From contig NZ_CP098774.1 in assembly GCF_028473665.1 (NCBI RefSeq), positions 868,001 to 932,000 on the forward strand: DNA of 64,000 bases, in the 5' to 3' direction. Position numbers and translations under genes: made by a program. A model generated the notes under the pieces. That model was not told where the DNA came from. It worked only from the letters and a program-made list of their open reading frames with translations, and made no database searches. The DNA comes from Sphingomonas sp. QA11. Lineage in GTDB: Bacteria > Pseudomonadota > Alphaproteobacteria > Sphingomonadales > Sphingomonadaceae. Shown here piece by piece: positions 1-9,065 of the stretch (its first letter is position 1; the number at the start of each line of letters is the position of its first letter).

Positions 1-794
1 TGGTGCTGGGGTGTCAGCAACAGGCTGCTGTCGCTCAGGTCGAGCGCCTGGCGGCTCTTGGTGCTGGCATGCCATTGCCCGCTCGGCGATGTCGAGCCGC
101 GCAGGTCGGGATGCTCGCCGATATAGCTGTTGAGAAGGCTGTTGGCGGCGCGAAGGTTGTCGGACAGGCTGTTGAGCTTGCCGAGCAGCGTATTGGCTGT
201 CTTGGCCGACGGGTTGATCATCATTGCCTGCGCAGCCTTTTCGATCCCCGTTGCTTCGCGTGTTCCCCCGATTCCGGCGGTCACGTTGAACAGCCATATG
301 GTCAGGCCGCTGTCCTTGTTCGGCGCGCTGCTGTTCAGATATTCGAGTATGGTCGCCTGAATGTCGTTGAACGCCAGGATATGGCAGCGGGCGAGCTGTT
401 CCTTGACATAGTCGATCTTGCTGACGCTCGATCCCGTGGTAATTTTAAAGTCCTGCAAGATCGCCCGTTCTGCGGTGACCTGCCATTTCGGTCGCTCGCT
501 GTCGGATGTGAAGTTGGGCGGTGGCGAGCTATTGTCGACGATCATCCTTTGTACCGGCGCCATTCCAGTGGATCGTGCGGTCGGCTTGAGCTGTGCCGTC
601 TCAGATCGAGGGGGCAGGCCGTTCCGGTCTCCGGACGGTGTCGCCATCGCGGCGAGGCGCTGCGCTGGCGGGGCAGCGTTGAGCATCGCAGACATGGCGG
701 CTAATTGCGTCTGGCGCGGGCCGGCGATGCTCGCGCCTGGAAGGGGAAGGGCGGGACGGATCGCCTGACGCTGCTGGACGCCTCGTTGATGCAT
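1..794 (-). CDS. Leader-bearing protein, possible eCIS/polymorphic-toxin cargo (partial, 3' end outside window)
   Basis: The frame is open from an ATG at 794 to the window edge, giving at least 264 residues with no stop. The first ~65 residues (QQRQA..RP, AGPRQTQLAA, MLNAAPP.QRLA) closely match the N-terminus of the DUF4157 protein encoded upstream at 1271-3862, whereas the rest does not. A short AQ(L)/VQRM-like segment follows the leader, as in DUF4157-type proteins. The visible remainder is hydrophilic and mixed alpha-like, with no family I recognise and no signal peptide. It is the third gene of a minus-strand series and starts 129 bp after the small gene at 924-1271; an AGGA lies about 10 nt before the ATG. 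Function unknown; a secreted or injected effector is an inference from the shared leader. Confidence 0.7.
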   Translation of the reverse strand, partial: MHQRGVQQRQAIRPALPLPGASIAGPRQTQLAAMSAMLNAAPPAQRLAAMATPSGDRNGLPPRSETAQLKPTARSTGMAPVQRMIVDNSSPPPNFTSDSERPKWQVTAERAILQDFKITTGSSVSKIDYVKEQLARCHILAFNDIQATILEYLNSSAPNKDSGLTIWLFNVTAGIGGTREATGIEKAAQAMMINPSAKTANTLLGKLNSLSDNLRAANSLLNSYIGEHPDLRGSTSPSGQWHASTKSRQALDLSDSSLLLTPQH

Positions 795-923
795 CGGGCT
801 GTGTTCCTGCCGGTCGATCGGGACCGATCGACTGGGCGATGCTATTTCCTTTGTCCGGGTACGGCAATCGGATCGCCCGAAATTGGGGCTATCTGCGCCT
901 GAACCCTGGGGGAGGAAGTCGGG

Positions 924-1271
924 TCAGGGAATGAGCTCGATCGAGTCGATTTCGCTAAGGCACGGCATGCGAACGCTGGCGGTGCCGTCCGGGGCATCCG
1001 GTGCCTCGTCGTGAAGAATGCCGATCGCAACGACCAGGCGCCCCTCATGAGCCTCGCGTTCCGCATTGCTGCGGCGGGCGTCGGGGTGCCAGGATGGTTC
1101 GAGCAGCACCGTCTCGCCATCGTCCAGCCTTATGGCGACATGGCCGGCATATTGCGGCGGGGGCTTGTAGAGGCGACGCAGATCGATCGACGCATAAATG
1201 CCCTGGACCGCCACCCGCTCGCCCGCGTGCTTCGGGATGTTCTTTCCAGAACGGATCAGTGACAGGGCCAT
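924..1271 (-). CDS. Small unknown protein, OB-fold-like, translationally coupled to the DUF4157 gene
   Basis: A 115-residue acidic soluble protein. Its ATG shares one base with the TGA of the upstream DUF4157 gene (TGATG), so the two are probably translated together. The sequence has the alternating pattern of a small beta-barrel: GERVAVQGIY, GHVAIRLDDGETVLLEP, then GRLVVAIGIL and a C-terminal strand. This suggests an OB-like fold (inference). There is no signal peptide or membrane segment. Being coupled behind a putative toxin or metallopeptidase, it could be an immunity protein or chaperone, but no residue proves this. An ORF extending upstream to 1496 lies within the preceding gene in another frame and was not used. 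Confidence 0.75.
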   Translation of the reverse strand: MALSLIRSGKNIPKHAGERVAVQGIYASIDLRRLYKPPPQYAGHVAIRLDDGETVLLEPSWHPDARRSNAEREAHEGRLVVAIGILHDEAPDAPDGTASVRMPCLSEIDSIELIP

Positions 1272-3862
1272 CAGGCGTCCCTTGGCTTGACGGTCATCGT
1301 CGTCGGCGACTGGCCATGCGCGCCGATCACGTCGCGATTCTGTTCGTGGAACGTCTGCCCGCGCTTGCCGACGGCGTTGGATGCGGCGCCATACATCTGG
1401 AAGATCCAGTTCGTGTTGCGCGGCAGCACGATATGTTCGGCTGAATTCTCCATCGTCACGGTGTCGCCGCCGCTCTTCATCAGCACGCCCGCCCAATGGA
1501 CGTTGTAGGTGACCTGAACGGTGCCGTCGCCTCGCCTGATGTTCTTGGGCGCACCGCCCGTTGAAATGGCGAATGCCTGACCGGGCTCGGGAGTGGCATA
1601 GCGGTTGATCTGCGCCCGCTGCTCGAAAGTGTCCTTCTCGGCGGGGGTCAGCTTCTCGTAGGACGCGACGATAAGGTCGTCGATTTGTTTCAGCGTCGGT
1701 ATGATGGTTGGCGCGATCAGTTGGATCAGGTCTCTGATCTTGTTCACCTCGACAGTGATCCTTGTCTCTGCCTGTTTGAAAGCCTGCTCCCGTGCGGCGA
1801 AACCGCCGCCGAGGGGATCCATGTCTTGCAGTTGGCGTCGTTCTTCTAAAAGCTCGGGAAGGTCGACGGTTCTAATCTCGGTCATCCGTTCCTGGGCATG
1901 GCGGAACGCGTTGATGGGCTTGTCGAGTTGGCGCAATCTCGCAAGGTCGATCAGGTTGCGTTTGCTCGGGCCGACGCCGACGAAGCTGAAAAAGCTCGGG
2001 ACGTCCTCGTTGCTCTTGGCCATGATGAACGGGAGCAGGATTTCCCGCTTCATCTTCATCGGATGGTCTTCCGCCGCCGTGGTGACGGCTGCCGCCAGGT
2101 TGATGGTGTTCCGGAAGACCGCGACCATCTCGGTCTTTTTGTCGTCGTCACCCATTGCGCCGGTCAGTTCATGCGCCGCCGTGCCGCAATCGTCCGGCAT
2201 CGTCATGTCTTCGCCCGAATCGCCTGTAGGGCCATAGCTCGGTACGACCTTGGTCAGGGTACGCGCATGGTTGCCGACGGGTGAGGTGCCGGAAAGCGTA
2301 GTGTCGCCGGCGGCGACGCGATAGCGCGAGCCCGACGTCTGCAGACGCTCGTTGGTGGGTTCGATCATTCCCGCCTCGGCCCACAGGTCATGCGAGCCAT
2401 AGCCGTCGTCCTGTCCCACCGCGAGATTGCCGTCCTCGGATACGCGCACCGGCTTGCCGGCGTTCCACTGCTGATCGGTCTGTTCGCTCACCGGATACAG
2501 ACGATAAAGCTGGGCAACGCGCTGGGCGGCCGACCCGCTGGCACCAGCGGGCTCGGCCCCTCCATCTGGTTCAATCGTCGTCGCATCCGTGGCGGAGGCG
2601 GTCATGCCCGCCGCACGGGCGCCCATTACATCGGCCTCGCGCTCAAGCCCGGCGTCGTCGTTGATGGGCGTCCCGGCCTTCATCTGCCGGGTAGGAGCGA
2701 CTCGCCCCTGCGCCTGCTGGACGACATGCCAAGCTTCGTGCGGCAAATGCCGTTCCTGCCCCGGGGCGAGGTGGATGTCGCTGCCCTGGGCATAGGCATG
2801 GGCGTTGAGCTGCGCGGGGCTGGCCGAATTATAATGGACCTTCACCCCGTCCATCGAGATCCCGGACAAGGCCTCGATGCCGGATTTCAAATTGTCCGGC
2901 ATGCCGGTGCGATTGCCCGTTGGCTCCGCGGCGCGCTGCGCCACGGGGCCCGTATCTGCGAACTTGCCCTGCAGGACCGTGCGCATGGCATCGCTCTTGT
3001 TCGCCAGCTTGTGCCCATCCTCGTCGAAATCGACCAGGTTGAGATACTGGTCGATCATCTCCGCGGGGTTTTCCCCATGTTCGGCCAAGGCCTTGCGCAC
3101 CTTTTTCTGCGCCCGCTCCAGGGCTGCGGCGGCTTTGTTCTTCAGCGCGCCTCGGGCTCCTCCGGCGGATTCGAAATATTTCTCCGCCTGCGCCAGATGT
3201 TCGACCTGGTCCCACAGCGGCGCATCGCTCTTGGTGCCGCCCAGTTGCGCGTTCAGGATGTTCTCGGAATGCGCGATGGTTTCATCGAGCGCGCTCTCGG
3301 CTTCGGAAGGGTCGGCCGAAACGAGGCCCTCGTCGAAATTCTCGGCATGCTGCACTTCATGGCGGATCGTCGACAACAGGGTGGCGATCCGCTCGTCCTT
3401 GGGCAGGGTGCCGACCTCCTCGACATAACTCGACGAGAGGAGGATGGCGCCTCGGGCACCGCTGTCGCGAAGCGCGACGCCCGCCTCCGTCAGTCCCGGC
3501 TGCCCGGGCGGCAGGTAGATCGCCTTGGAGCCCACCGGTGCCCGGTTCAGATAGTTGCCGAGGCTGCCGACCCGCAATTTCAGACCCTGCGGCAGCGCCA
3601 CATGGTTCGCCAGAAGCCAGGCGACATGTTCGCCCCAGCTATCGAACGCCTGAATGTCATAAAGCTGCGCCACGGCGGGGCGGGCAGACCGGCCGTTTCG
3701 GTCAGACGATGTCATCCCGGCGAGGCGCTGCACCGGTGGCGCCGCATTCAGCATCTCGGAAAAGGCGGCGAGCTGCGTTTGGCGCGGCCCGGCGACACGC
3801 TCACCCACAGGCCGGGTGTCGGGACGGGAGGCCTGCCGCTGTTGAGCGCTCCGCTGATCCAT
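1271..3862 (-). CDS. DUF4157 (eCIS core) domain protein with two HExxH motifs
   Basis: An 863-residue protein. Residues 1-65 form a leader shared with the neighbouring partial gene. A first metallopeptidase-like segment has HEVQH at 168-172. A DUF4157 domain follows (about 335-410) with HEAWH at 375-379 followed by VVQQ, the hallmark of this family. DUF4157 is known as the eCIS core domain, found in cargo of extracellular contractile injection systems and in polymorphic toxins. The C-terminal ~400 residues match nothing I recognise and may be the effector part. The start ATG at 3862 is chosen because the homologous neighbour starts at the equivalent point (MDQR versus MHQR); a TTG at 3907 is an alternative. 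No injection-system structural genes are in the window. Confidence 0.85.
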   Translation of the reverse strand: MDQRSAQQRQASRPDTRPVGERVAGPRQTQLAAFSEMLNAAPPVQRLAGMTSSDRNGRSARPAVAQLYDIQAFDSWGEHVAWLLANHVALPQGLKLRVGSLGNYLNRAPVGSKAIYLPPGQPGLTEAGVALRDSGARGAILLSSSYVEEVGTLPKDERIATLLSTIRHEVQHAENFDEGLVSADPSEAESALDETIAHSENILNAQLGGTKSDAPLWDQVEHLAQAEKYFESAGGARGALKNKAAAALERAQKKVRKALAEHGENPAEMIDQYLNLVDFDEDGHKLANKSDAMRTVLQGKFADTGPVAQRAAEPTGNRTGMPDNLKSGIEALSGISMDGVKVHYNSASPAQLNAHAYAQGSDIHLAPGQERHLPHEAWHVVQQAQGRVAPTRQMKAGTPINDDAGLEREADVMGARAAGMTASATDATTIEPDGGAEPAGASGSAAQRVAQLYRLYPVSEQTDQQWNAGKPVRVSEDGNLAVGQDDGYGSHDLWAEAGMIEPTNERLQTSGSRYRVAAGDTTLSGTSPVGNHARTLTKVVPSYGPTGDSGEDMTMPDDCGTAAHELTGAMGDDDKKTEMVAVFRNTINLAAAVTTAAEDHPMKMKREILLPFIMAKSNEDVPSFFSFVGVGPSKRNLIDLARLRQLDKPINAFRHAQERMTEIRTVDLPELLEERRQLQDMDPLGGGFAAREQAFKQAETRITVEVNKIRDLIQLIAPTIIPTLKQIDDLIVASYEKLTPAEKDTFEQRAQINRYATPEPGQAFAISTGGAPKNIRRGDGTVQVTYNVHWAGVLMKSGGDTVTMENSAEHIVLPRNTNWIFQMYGAASNAVGKRGQTFHEQNRDVIGAHGQSPTTMTVKPRDA

Positions 3863-4018
3863 GGTCGGGATGCTATGTCCCGGCGCCGTGTGCGGCAACT
3901 GAATCAAGCACTGATAATGAGGGCATCGAAACAGCGTTTACGGCGCCTTAACCGTGTCCGGTTACGCCATGGCAAGGGCGGACGGGCCCTCAATGACATT
4001 AACCACGGCGGTGCCTCA

Positions 4019-5926
4019 ATGCGCATTCTGATCGTCGACGACGAACCTGCGATGCATGATTCCTACCGACGCAGCTTCGCGCCGACGGGACATGCGGACG
4101 CCGGTGCGCTCGATGCGATGGCGGCCGAATTGTTCGGTGACGACGACGACGCTCCGGCGGATACGGCGCCCGCGATGGATTTCGCGCTCACTCACGCGAT
4201 GCAGGGGCTGGATGGCGTCGCCGCGATCGAAAAGGCGATCATCGACGGCGATCCGTTCGCGGTCGCGTTCATCGACGTGCGCATGCCGCCGGGCATCGAC
4301 GGCAAGGAAACCGCCACCCGCATCCGGGCGCTGGATCCTGACATCAACCTGGTGATCGTCACCGGCTATTCCGATTTCTCGCCGGTCGAGATCAGCAAGG
4401 CGGCCGGACCGGCGGACAAGATCTTCTACATCGCCAAGCCGTTCGAGGTGGCCGAGGTCACTCAGACCGCGACCGCGCTGGCGCATCGCTGGCAGGTCGA
4501 TCGCGAACTGGCCGCGACTCGTGCCGCGCTTGCCGAAAAGATCCTGATCCTTGAGGAACAGGGGCTCGAACTCGCGGCGAACGAGAGCAAGGCGGTGCAT
4601 ATCGCCAATCACGATTCGCTGACCGAGGCGCCCAATCGCCTCGCCTTCCTGCGCACTCTCGCTGAAAAAGCCCGCGGCAACGACAGCTTCGCCACCGCGA
4701 TGGTCGATCTCGATCGCTTCAAGCTGGTCAATGACACGCTCGGCCATCTCGCCGGCGACGATCTGATCCGCCAGATCTGCGCGGTGCTTCAATCCTCCAT
4801 CCCTGAAGGCGGCATGGTCGCGCGGCTTGGTGGCGACGAATTCGGCCTCCTGTTCGATTCGCCCGGCGAACAGGCTGCGTGCATGGCCTGCGAGCGCCTG
4901 ATCAAGGCCTGCTCAGCCACCTTCAAGATCTTCGGCCATTCGGTCCAGTGCGGCGCCTCGGCCGGTTTCGTCTTCGTCGAGGCGGGGGAGAAGCACGATC
5001 CGGTGGACGTGATGCGCCGCGCCGATCTCGCACTCAACGATGCCAAGCATAGCGGCCGTGGCGTCGTCCGCGTGTTCGACGACAGCATGGACGAATCGAT
5101 CCGATTCCGCCGGCGCATCGAGGGTGGGCTCGGCAAGTCGATCGAGAAGGGCGAACTGAGCCTCGTCTATCAGCCGATCGTCGCCCGCGAGGGCCTCGAA
5201 GTCATTGGCTTCGAGGCGCTGCTGCGCTGGAATACGGAAGAATTCGGTCCTGTCTCGCCATCGATGTTTATCCCGATCGCCGAGGAATCGAACCTGATCC
5301 ATGAACTTGGCAACTGGGTGCTGGGGGAGGCGCTCAAGGAGTTGAAGGACTGGCCCGGCCAATATGTCTCGGTCAATTTCAGCCCGCGCCAGTTTCGCCG
5401 CCCCAATTTCATCGGCCATATCCTGGAATGCGTGCAGCGCGCCGGGGTCGAGCCCAACCGGGTGCAGATCGAGATCACCGAAACAGCGATCTTCGATGAT
5501 GCCGATCGCGCGGCGGAGACGCTTTATCGCCTGCGCCAGATGGGCTTCCGCATCGCGCTGGACGATTTCGGCACCGGTTATTCAAGCCTCTACAATATCC
5601 GCAAGTTCGCCCTCGATTGCCTGAAGATCGACCGCAGCTTCATCGACGGCATGGGCCGCGAGCGCGAGAGCGCGGCGATCGTCCATTCGATCATCCATCT
5701 CGGCCGCGCGCTTGGCCTCGGCGTGATCGCTGAAGGCGTCGAGACCGACGCGCAGGTCATGGCGCTCCGCGCCGCCGGGGCCTCGCACCTCCAGGGCTAT
5801 TATTTCTCCCGGCCGGTCGACGCCGATATCGCGCGCGCGATGGCCCTGGCGCGCTTCATCCCGGATCCGTCAGGGATCGAGGAGGAATATCTCGAACCTG
5901 AACTGGGTAACGGGACACGCGGCTGA
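4019..5926 (+). CDS. Response regulator with REC, GGDEF and EAL domains
   Basis: A 635-residue cytoplasmic regulator of cyclic-di-GMP. The receiver domain (1-150) has the acidic pair D7/D8, the phospho-acceptor D86 in FIDVRMP and K140 in IAKPF. It carries an unusual acidic insertion around residues 38-60. A coiled-coil linker (155-195) leads to the GGDEF domain, with intact GGDEF at 271-275 and no RxxD inhibitory site visible before it. The EAL domain has EAL at 399-401, then DDFGTGYSS, KIDR and EGVET, so both synthesis and hydrolysis look possible. The next gene, a histidine kinase, begins inside its stop codon, so the two form a two-component system. The GTG- or ATG-initiated upstream extensions lie opposite another gene; MRILIVDD at 4019 is the natural start. 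Confidence 0.92.
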   Translation: MRILIVDDEPAMHDSYRRSFAPTGHADAGALDAMAAELFGDDDDAPADTAPAMDFALTHAMQGLDGVAAIEKAIIDGDPFAVAFIDVRMPPGIDGKETATRIRALDPDINLVIVTGYSDFSPVEISKAAGPADKIFYIAKPFEVAEVTQTATALAHRWQVDRELAATRAALAEKILILEEQGLELAANESKAVHIANHDSLTEAPNRLAFLRTLAEKARGNDSFATAMVDLDRFKLVNDTLGHLAGDDLIRQICAVLQSSIPEGGMVARLGGDEFGLLFDSPGEQAACMACERLIKACSATFKIFGHSVQCGASAGFVFVEAGEKHDPVDVMRRADLALNDAKHSGRGVVRVFDDSMDESIRFRRRIEGGLGKSIEKGELSLVYQPIVAREGLEVIGFEALLRWNTEEFGPVSPSMFIPIAEESNLIHELGNWVLGEALKELKDWPGQYVSVNFSPRQFRRPNFIGHILECVQRAGVEPNRVQIEITETAIFDDADRAAETLYRLRQMGFRIALDDFGTGYSSLYNIRKFALDCLKIDRSFIDGMGRERESAAIVHSIIHLGRALGLGVIAEGVETDAQVMALRAAGASHLQGYYFSRPVDADIARAMALARFIPDPSGIEEEYLEPELGNGTRG

Positions 5927-7794
5927 TGTCCCATTTTCTCCGTGCCGCTAGCGGCCGGATCGGGGCCCTGCGCAATCCGAAATCGCTCGGCGCAAAGCTC
6001 GTTCTGATCCTGACCGTGGTGGGGCTGATCGGCTCCGCCGCGATCACGCTGCTGCTCGCCAGCGTCATCGTCCCCAGTTTCAATCAACTCGAATCCCGGT
6101 CGGTCGAGGCGCATGTCGAACGCACGCGCGTGACGCTGCGCGAATATGCGTCGAAGGTCGAAAGCGCGGTGCGCGACTATGGCGACTGGAATTCGAGCTA
6201 CGACTATATGGCCCGCCAGACCGCTGCGTTCGAGGAGGAATCCTTCTCGCCCCTCGCGATGGAGAATCTCGGCGTCAACGGCATGGCCTATCTCGCCAAT
6301 GATGGTCGTATCGTCATTGCCCGCTGGCGCGGCGCCAGGGGTGACGATCCGGCGATGCGCCAGGCGCTGATCGGGCAGATACGAAACATCGATTTTCCGA
6401 AGATGCTCGGCGCGCGCAACTCGGCCAGCTTCTTCGTGCGGCTTGGCCGCGTGATCGCGGCGGTCGGCGTCGCGCAGGTTCGCCGCAGCGACGGCAGCGG
6501 AACCCCGCGCGGCTATGTGCTGATGGCGCGGCGGATCACGTCGGAACAGCTTTCCGGCCTGCTCCAGCTCAACGCCCGGCTCGATCTTGCGACTCTTGCC
6601 GATGCCGGACGAATCACCCCCGATCGGGAAAAAATGCGGATCGCCGTGCCGATCCTCGGCCCCGGCGGCCATGCCGTGGCAAGCGCCGATTTCACCGTGC
6701 CGCGCGACGTGTCGGTGCTCGGCCGGCGCATGCTGCTCCTCGCCGTCGCGGGATCGACGCTGTTGCTGCTCGTGGTGCTGCTGATGTTGCGCCGGATGAT
6801 CACGCGGCTGGTGCTGCGTCCGCTGCACCGGGTAGAGAACCATATGCAGGTCGTCCGTTCGTCCGGAGCGCTCAGCCTGCTGCCCGACGAGGCGGCGCGA
6901 CAGGATGAGATCGGCTCGCTTGGTCGCAGCTTCAACGCGATGCTCCGCCAGTTGAAGGATCTGCGGGAACAGCTCGAGGTGCAGAGCTTCGCGCTCGGCC
7001 GCAGCGAGAGCGCCGTCGCGGTGATGCACAATGTCCGCAACGCGCTGAATCCGATCAGCACGATCATCAGCCAGGGTATCGCCCAGCCTGCGCCGATGGA
7101 TCGCGGCACGCTCGATCGTGCCGTCGCCGAACTGGCGAAGGACGATATTCCGAAGGCACGGCGCGACAAGCTCGTCGCATTCGTCTCGGCCGCGATCGAG
7201 GCCGAGGCGAAGGATCGCGATGAACGCCGCCGTCAGCTCCAGGTCGGCCGGGAGGCCATGAGCCATGTGCTCGAGATCATCGGCGAGCAGCAGCAGGCTG
7301 CCAATGGCCGGCCTGAACTTGAGCCATGCGACGTGACGGAGATCATTGCCAGGAACGCGACGATCGCGCGCTATTCGGGCGGACTGTCGATCGCGTTCAG
7401 CTTCCCGGCGCGACCTCATCTGGCCATGGGCAGCCGCGTGATCCTGAGCCAGGTGATCGGCAATCTCTTCGCCAACGCGGCCGAGGCGATCGGCGCTCGG
7501 GGAATGGGCGGCGGCAGCATCGGCGTGACGATCGACGAGGAGAAGGGGCAGACCATCATCGCCATCCGCGATGACGGCGAAGGCTTCGCGATCGACCGCG
7601 CACCGACGCTGTTTCAGCGCGGTTTCTCCACTCGTAAGCACAAGTCGGGTGGCCTTGGCCTCCATTGGTGCGCCAACTCAATGACCGCGATGCAGGGCTC
7701 GCTTCGGCTCGAGAGCGAAGGCCAGGGCAGGGGCGCCGTAGCTGTCCTGACCCTCGCGACGGCGGTTCCCGAACGGCAGGGACTGGCGGCCTGA
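5926..7794 (+). CDS. Membrane sensor histidine kinase (CHASE4-like sensor, HAMP)
   Basis: A 622-residue kinase whose ATG overlaps the TGA of the REC-GGDEF-EAL gene by one base, so it is presumably the cognate kinase. A first membrane helix lies at about 25-48. The periplasmic sensor (about 49-265) contains the DYGDWNSSYDY pattern typical of CHASE4 domains. A second helix at about 269-290 is followed by a HAMP segment ending near DEIGSLGRSFNAML. The likely phospho-acceptor is H368 in MHNVRNALNP. The ATPase domain has an N-box (GNLFANAAEAI), DGEGF and GGLGLHW. The signal it senses is unknown. Confidence 0.9.
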   Translation: MSHFLRAASGRIGALRNPKSLGAKLVLILTVVGLIGSAAITLLLASVIVPSFNQLESRSVEAHVERTRVTLREYASKVESAVRDYGDWNSSYDYMARQTAAFEEESFSPLAMENLGVNGMAYLANDGRIVIARWRGARGDDPAMRQALIGQIRNIDFPKMLGARNSASFFVRLGRVIAAVGVAQVRRSDGSGTPRGYVLMARRITSEQLSGLLQLNARLDLATLADAGRITPDREKMRIAVPILGPGGHAVASADFTVPRDVSVLGRRMLLLAVAGSTLLLLVVLLMLRRMITRLVLRPLHRVENHMQVVRSSGALSLLPDEAARQDEIGSLGRSFNAMLRQLKDLREQLEVQSFALGRSESAVAVMHNVRNALNPISTIISQGIAQPAPMDRGTLDRAVAELAKDDIPKARRDKLVAFVSAAIEAEAKDRDERRRQLQVGREAMSHVLEIIGEQQQAANGRPELEPCDVTEIIARNATIARYSGGLSIAFSFPARPHLAMGSRVILSQVIGNLFANAAEAIGARGMGGGSIGVTIDEEKGQTIIAIRDDGEGFAIDRAPTLFQRGFSTRKHKSGGLGLHWCANSMTAMQGSLRLESEGQGRGAVAVLTLATAVPERQGLAA

Positions 7795-7828
7795 CAGCCG
7801 CCAGTCCCTCTCACGAGTGACGTGCCGC

Positions 7829-8470
7829 TCAGCCGTCGATCAGCCGCCTCAGCTTGGCGAGGGCAGGCGCCTGACCCTCATGGCCGTCGATGGTGGTGAC
7901 GAATTCACCCTTGCGCCCCATCAGGAACACTGATGCGCTGTGGTCGATGGTATAGTTGCCGCCCGGTTGCGGCACCTTCTCGTAATAGACGTGATAGGCC
8001 TTCACGATCTGCGCCAGCTGGGCGGCGTTCCCGCTCAGCCCGATGATCGGCGTCTCGAACAGCGTCAGATAGGTGCCGATATCGGCCGGCTTGTCATGCT
8101 CGGGATCGACTGAAACGAAGACGATGTCGAACTTGTCGCCGGCGCTGCCCAGTTCCTTGCGCAGTTGCGCCATGCGCGACAGCGTCGTCGGGCAGACATC
8201 GGGGCAGCGGGTGAAGCCGAAGAAGATCGCGAAGGGCCTGCCCCTCAGCGTCTTGTCGGTCACTGGCCTGCCCCTCTGGTCGATCATCGCGAACGGCCCG
8301 CCGATGGCGCTTGCATAGGACTCGGCATTGCCCGGCTGAGGTTTGGGCTTGTCCAGCAGTGCGAACGCACCAGCGCCGGCCGCCAGGGCGGCCGCGCCCC
8401 ATAATGCGACCCGGACCCTGTTGAGCCGGGCCCGGGGCGCGGCGGGCTCGGTCGGCTCAATGCTGCTCAT
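7829..8470 (-). CDS. SCO1/SenC-family copper chaperone or thiol reductant
   Basis: A 213-residue thioredoxin-fold protein anchored by one N-terminal helix (about 20-40). It has the Cu-binding CPDVCP (C89, C93) and the distal histidine H177 in TIDHSAS, the three ligands known for Sco1 proteins. These proteins deliver copper to, or reduce, the CuA site of cytochrome c oxidase at the outer face of the inner membrane. The gene overlaps the end of the upstream PCuAC gene by 14 bp, so they are co-transcribed and likely act on the same copper route. Confidence 0.93.
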   Translation of the reverse strand: MSSIEPTEPAAPRARLNRVRVALWGAAALAAGAGAFALLDKPKPQPGNAESYASAIGGPFAMIDQRGRPVTDKTLRGRPFAIFFGFTRCPDVCPTTLSRMAQLRKELGSAGDKFDIVFVSVDPEHDKPADIGTYLTLFETPIIGLSGNAAQLAQIVKAYHVYYEKVPQPGGNYTIDHSASVFLMGRKGEFVTTIDGHEGQAPALAKLRRLIDG

Positions 8471-8939
8471 GATGGCTGCCTCCCGGTCCCTGCGCGGTGA
8501 CTGGTTCGACCTTGAAGGCGATCCTGATCGTTCCCGCGCGCTCGAAGCTGAGTTGGGCCGGGATCATCGCCCCGCGCTTCAGCGGCGCCTTCAGCCCGAC
8601 GAACATGATGTGAAGGCCACCGGGCGCCATCGCGACCGTGGCGCCCGCCGGAATTGCCAGGCCGCCGGTCAGGCGACGCATGCGCATCACGCCGCGATCC
8701 ATCGACATGCTGTGGATCTGCACTTCGCGCGCGGCCGGTGATGTGGCTGAAATCAGGCGATCCGGCTGCCTGCCCTTGTTGGTCAGGCTCAGATATCCGC
8801 CGCCGACCGTCTGGGACGGGGCCGTTTCGCGGGCCCAGGGATGACTGATCCTGATCGTGCCCGCGTTGGCGTCGCGCGCGGCAATCGGGGCGGCCAGGCA
8901 CGCGATCGCGGCCGCCAGGGTGGTTCTTGAATAACGCAT
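8457..8939 (-). CDS. Periplasmic copper chaperone PCu(A)C family
   Basis: A 160-residue exported protein. MRYSRTTLAAAIACLAAPIAA looks like a Sec signal peptide. The mature part has the family pattern ISHPWARETAP, GGGYLSLTNKG, a His/Met cluster (EVQIHSMSMDRGVMRMRRL) and APGGLHIMFVGLK, which supply Cu(I) ligands. The C-terminus ends SHHEQH, a possible extra metal-binding tail. The family passes copper to cytochrome oxidase together with Sco1, which is encoded immediately downstream with a 14-bp overlap. The start at 8939 gives the signal peptide; the longer ORF does not. Confidence 0.92.
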   Translation of the reverse strand: MRYSRTTLAAAIACLAAPIAARDANAGTIRISHPWARETAPSQTVGGGYLSLTNKGRQPDRLISATSPAAREVQIHSMSMDRGVMRMRRLTGGLAIPAGATVAMAPGGLHIMFVGLKAPLKRGAMIPAQLSFERAGTIRIAFKVEPVTAQGPGGSHHEQH

Positions 8940-9065
8940 CGAAGTTGCTCCTGCCGGACATGTCCGGACGAGAATGGGGGCGCACGCCATCGGATGCGAT
9001 GGCGGCGTCGGCTGCATTGCTGCGGGAAGGCCCTCGGTCCCGGGGCGTACCGGGCAAGCGAAGGA

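Noticed and set aside
2390..4018. Upstream extension of the response regulator frame
   Set aside because: The frame is open but lies opposite the DUF4157 gene; the receiver domain begins with MRILIVDD at 4019.
5800..7665. 621-residue minus-strand ORF
   Set aside because: Antisense of the histidine kinase gene; the kinase motifs are unambiguous.
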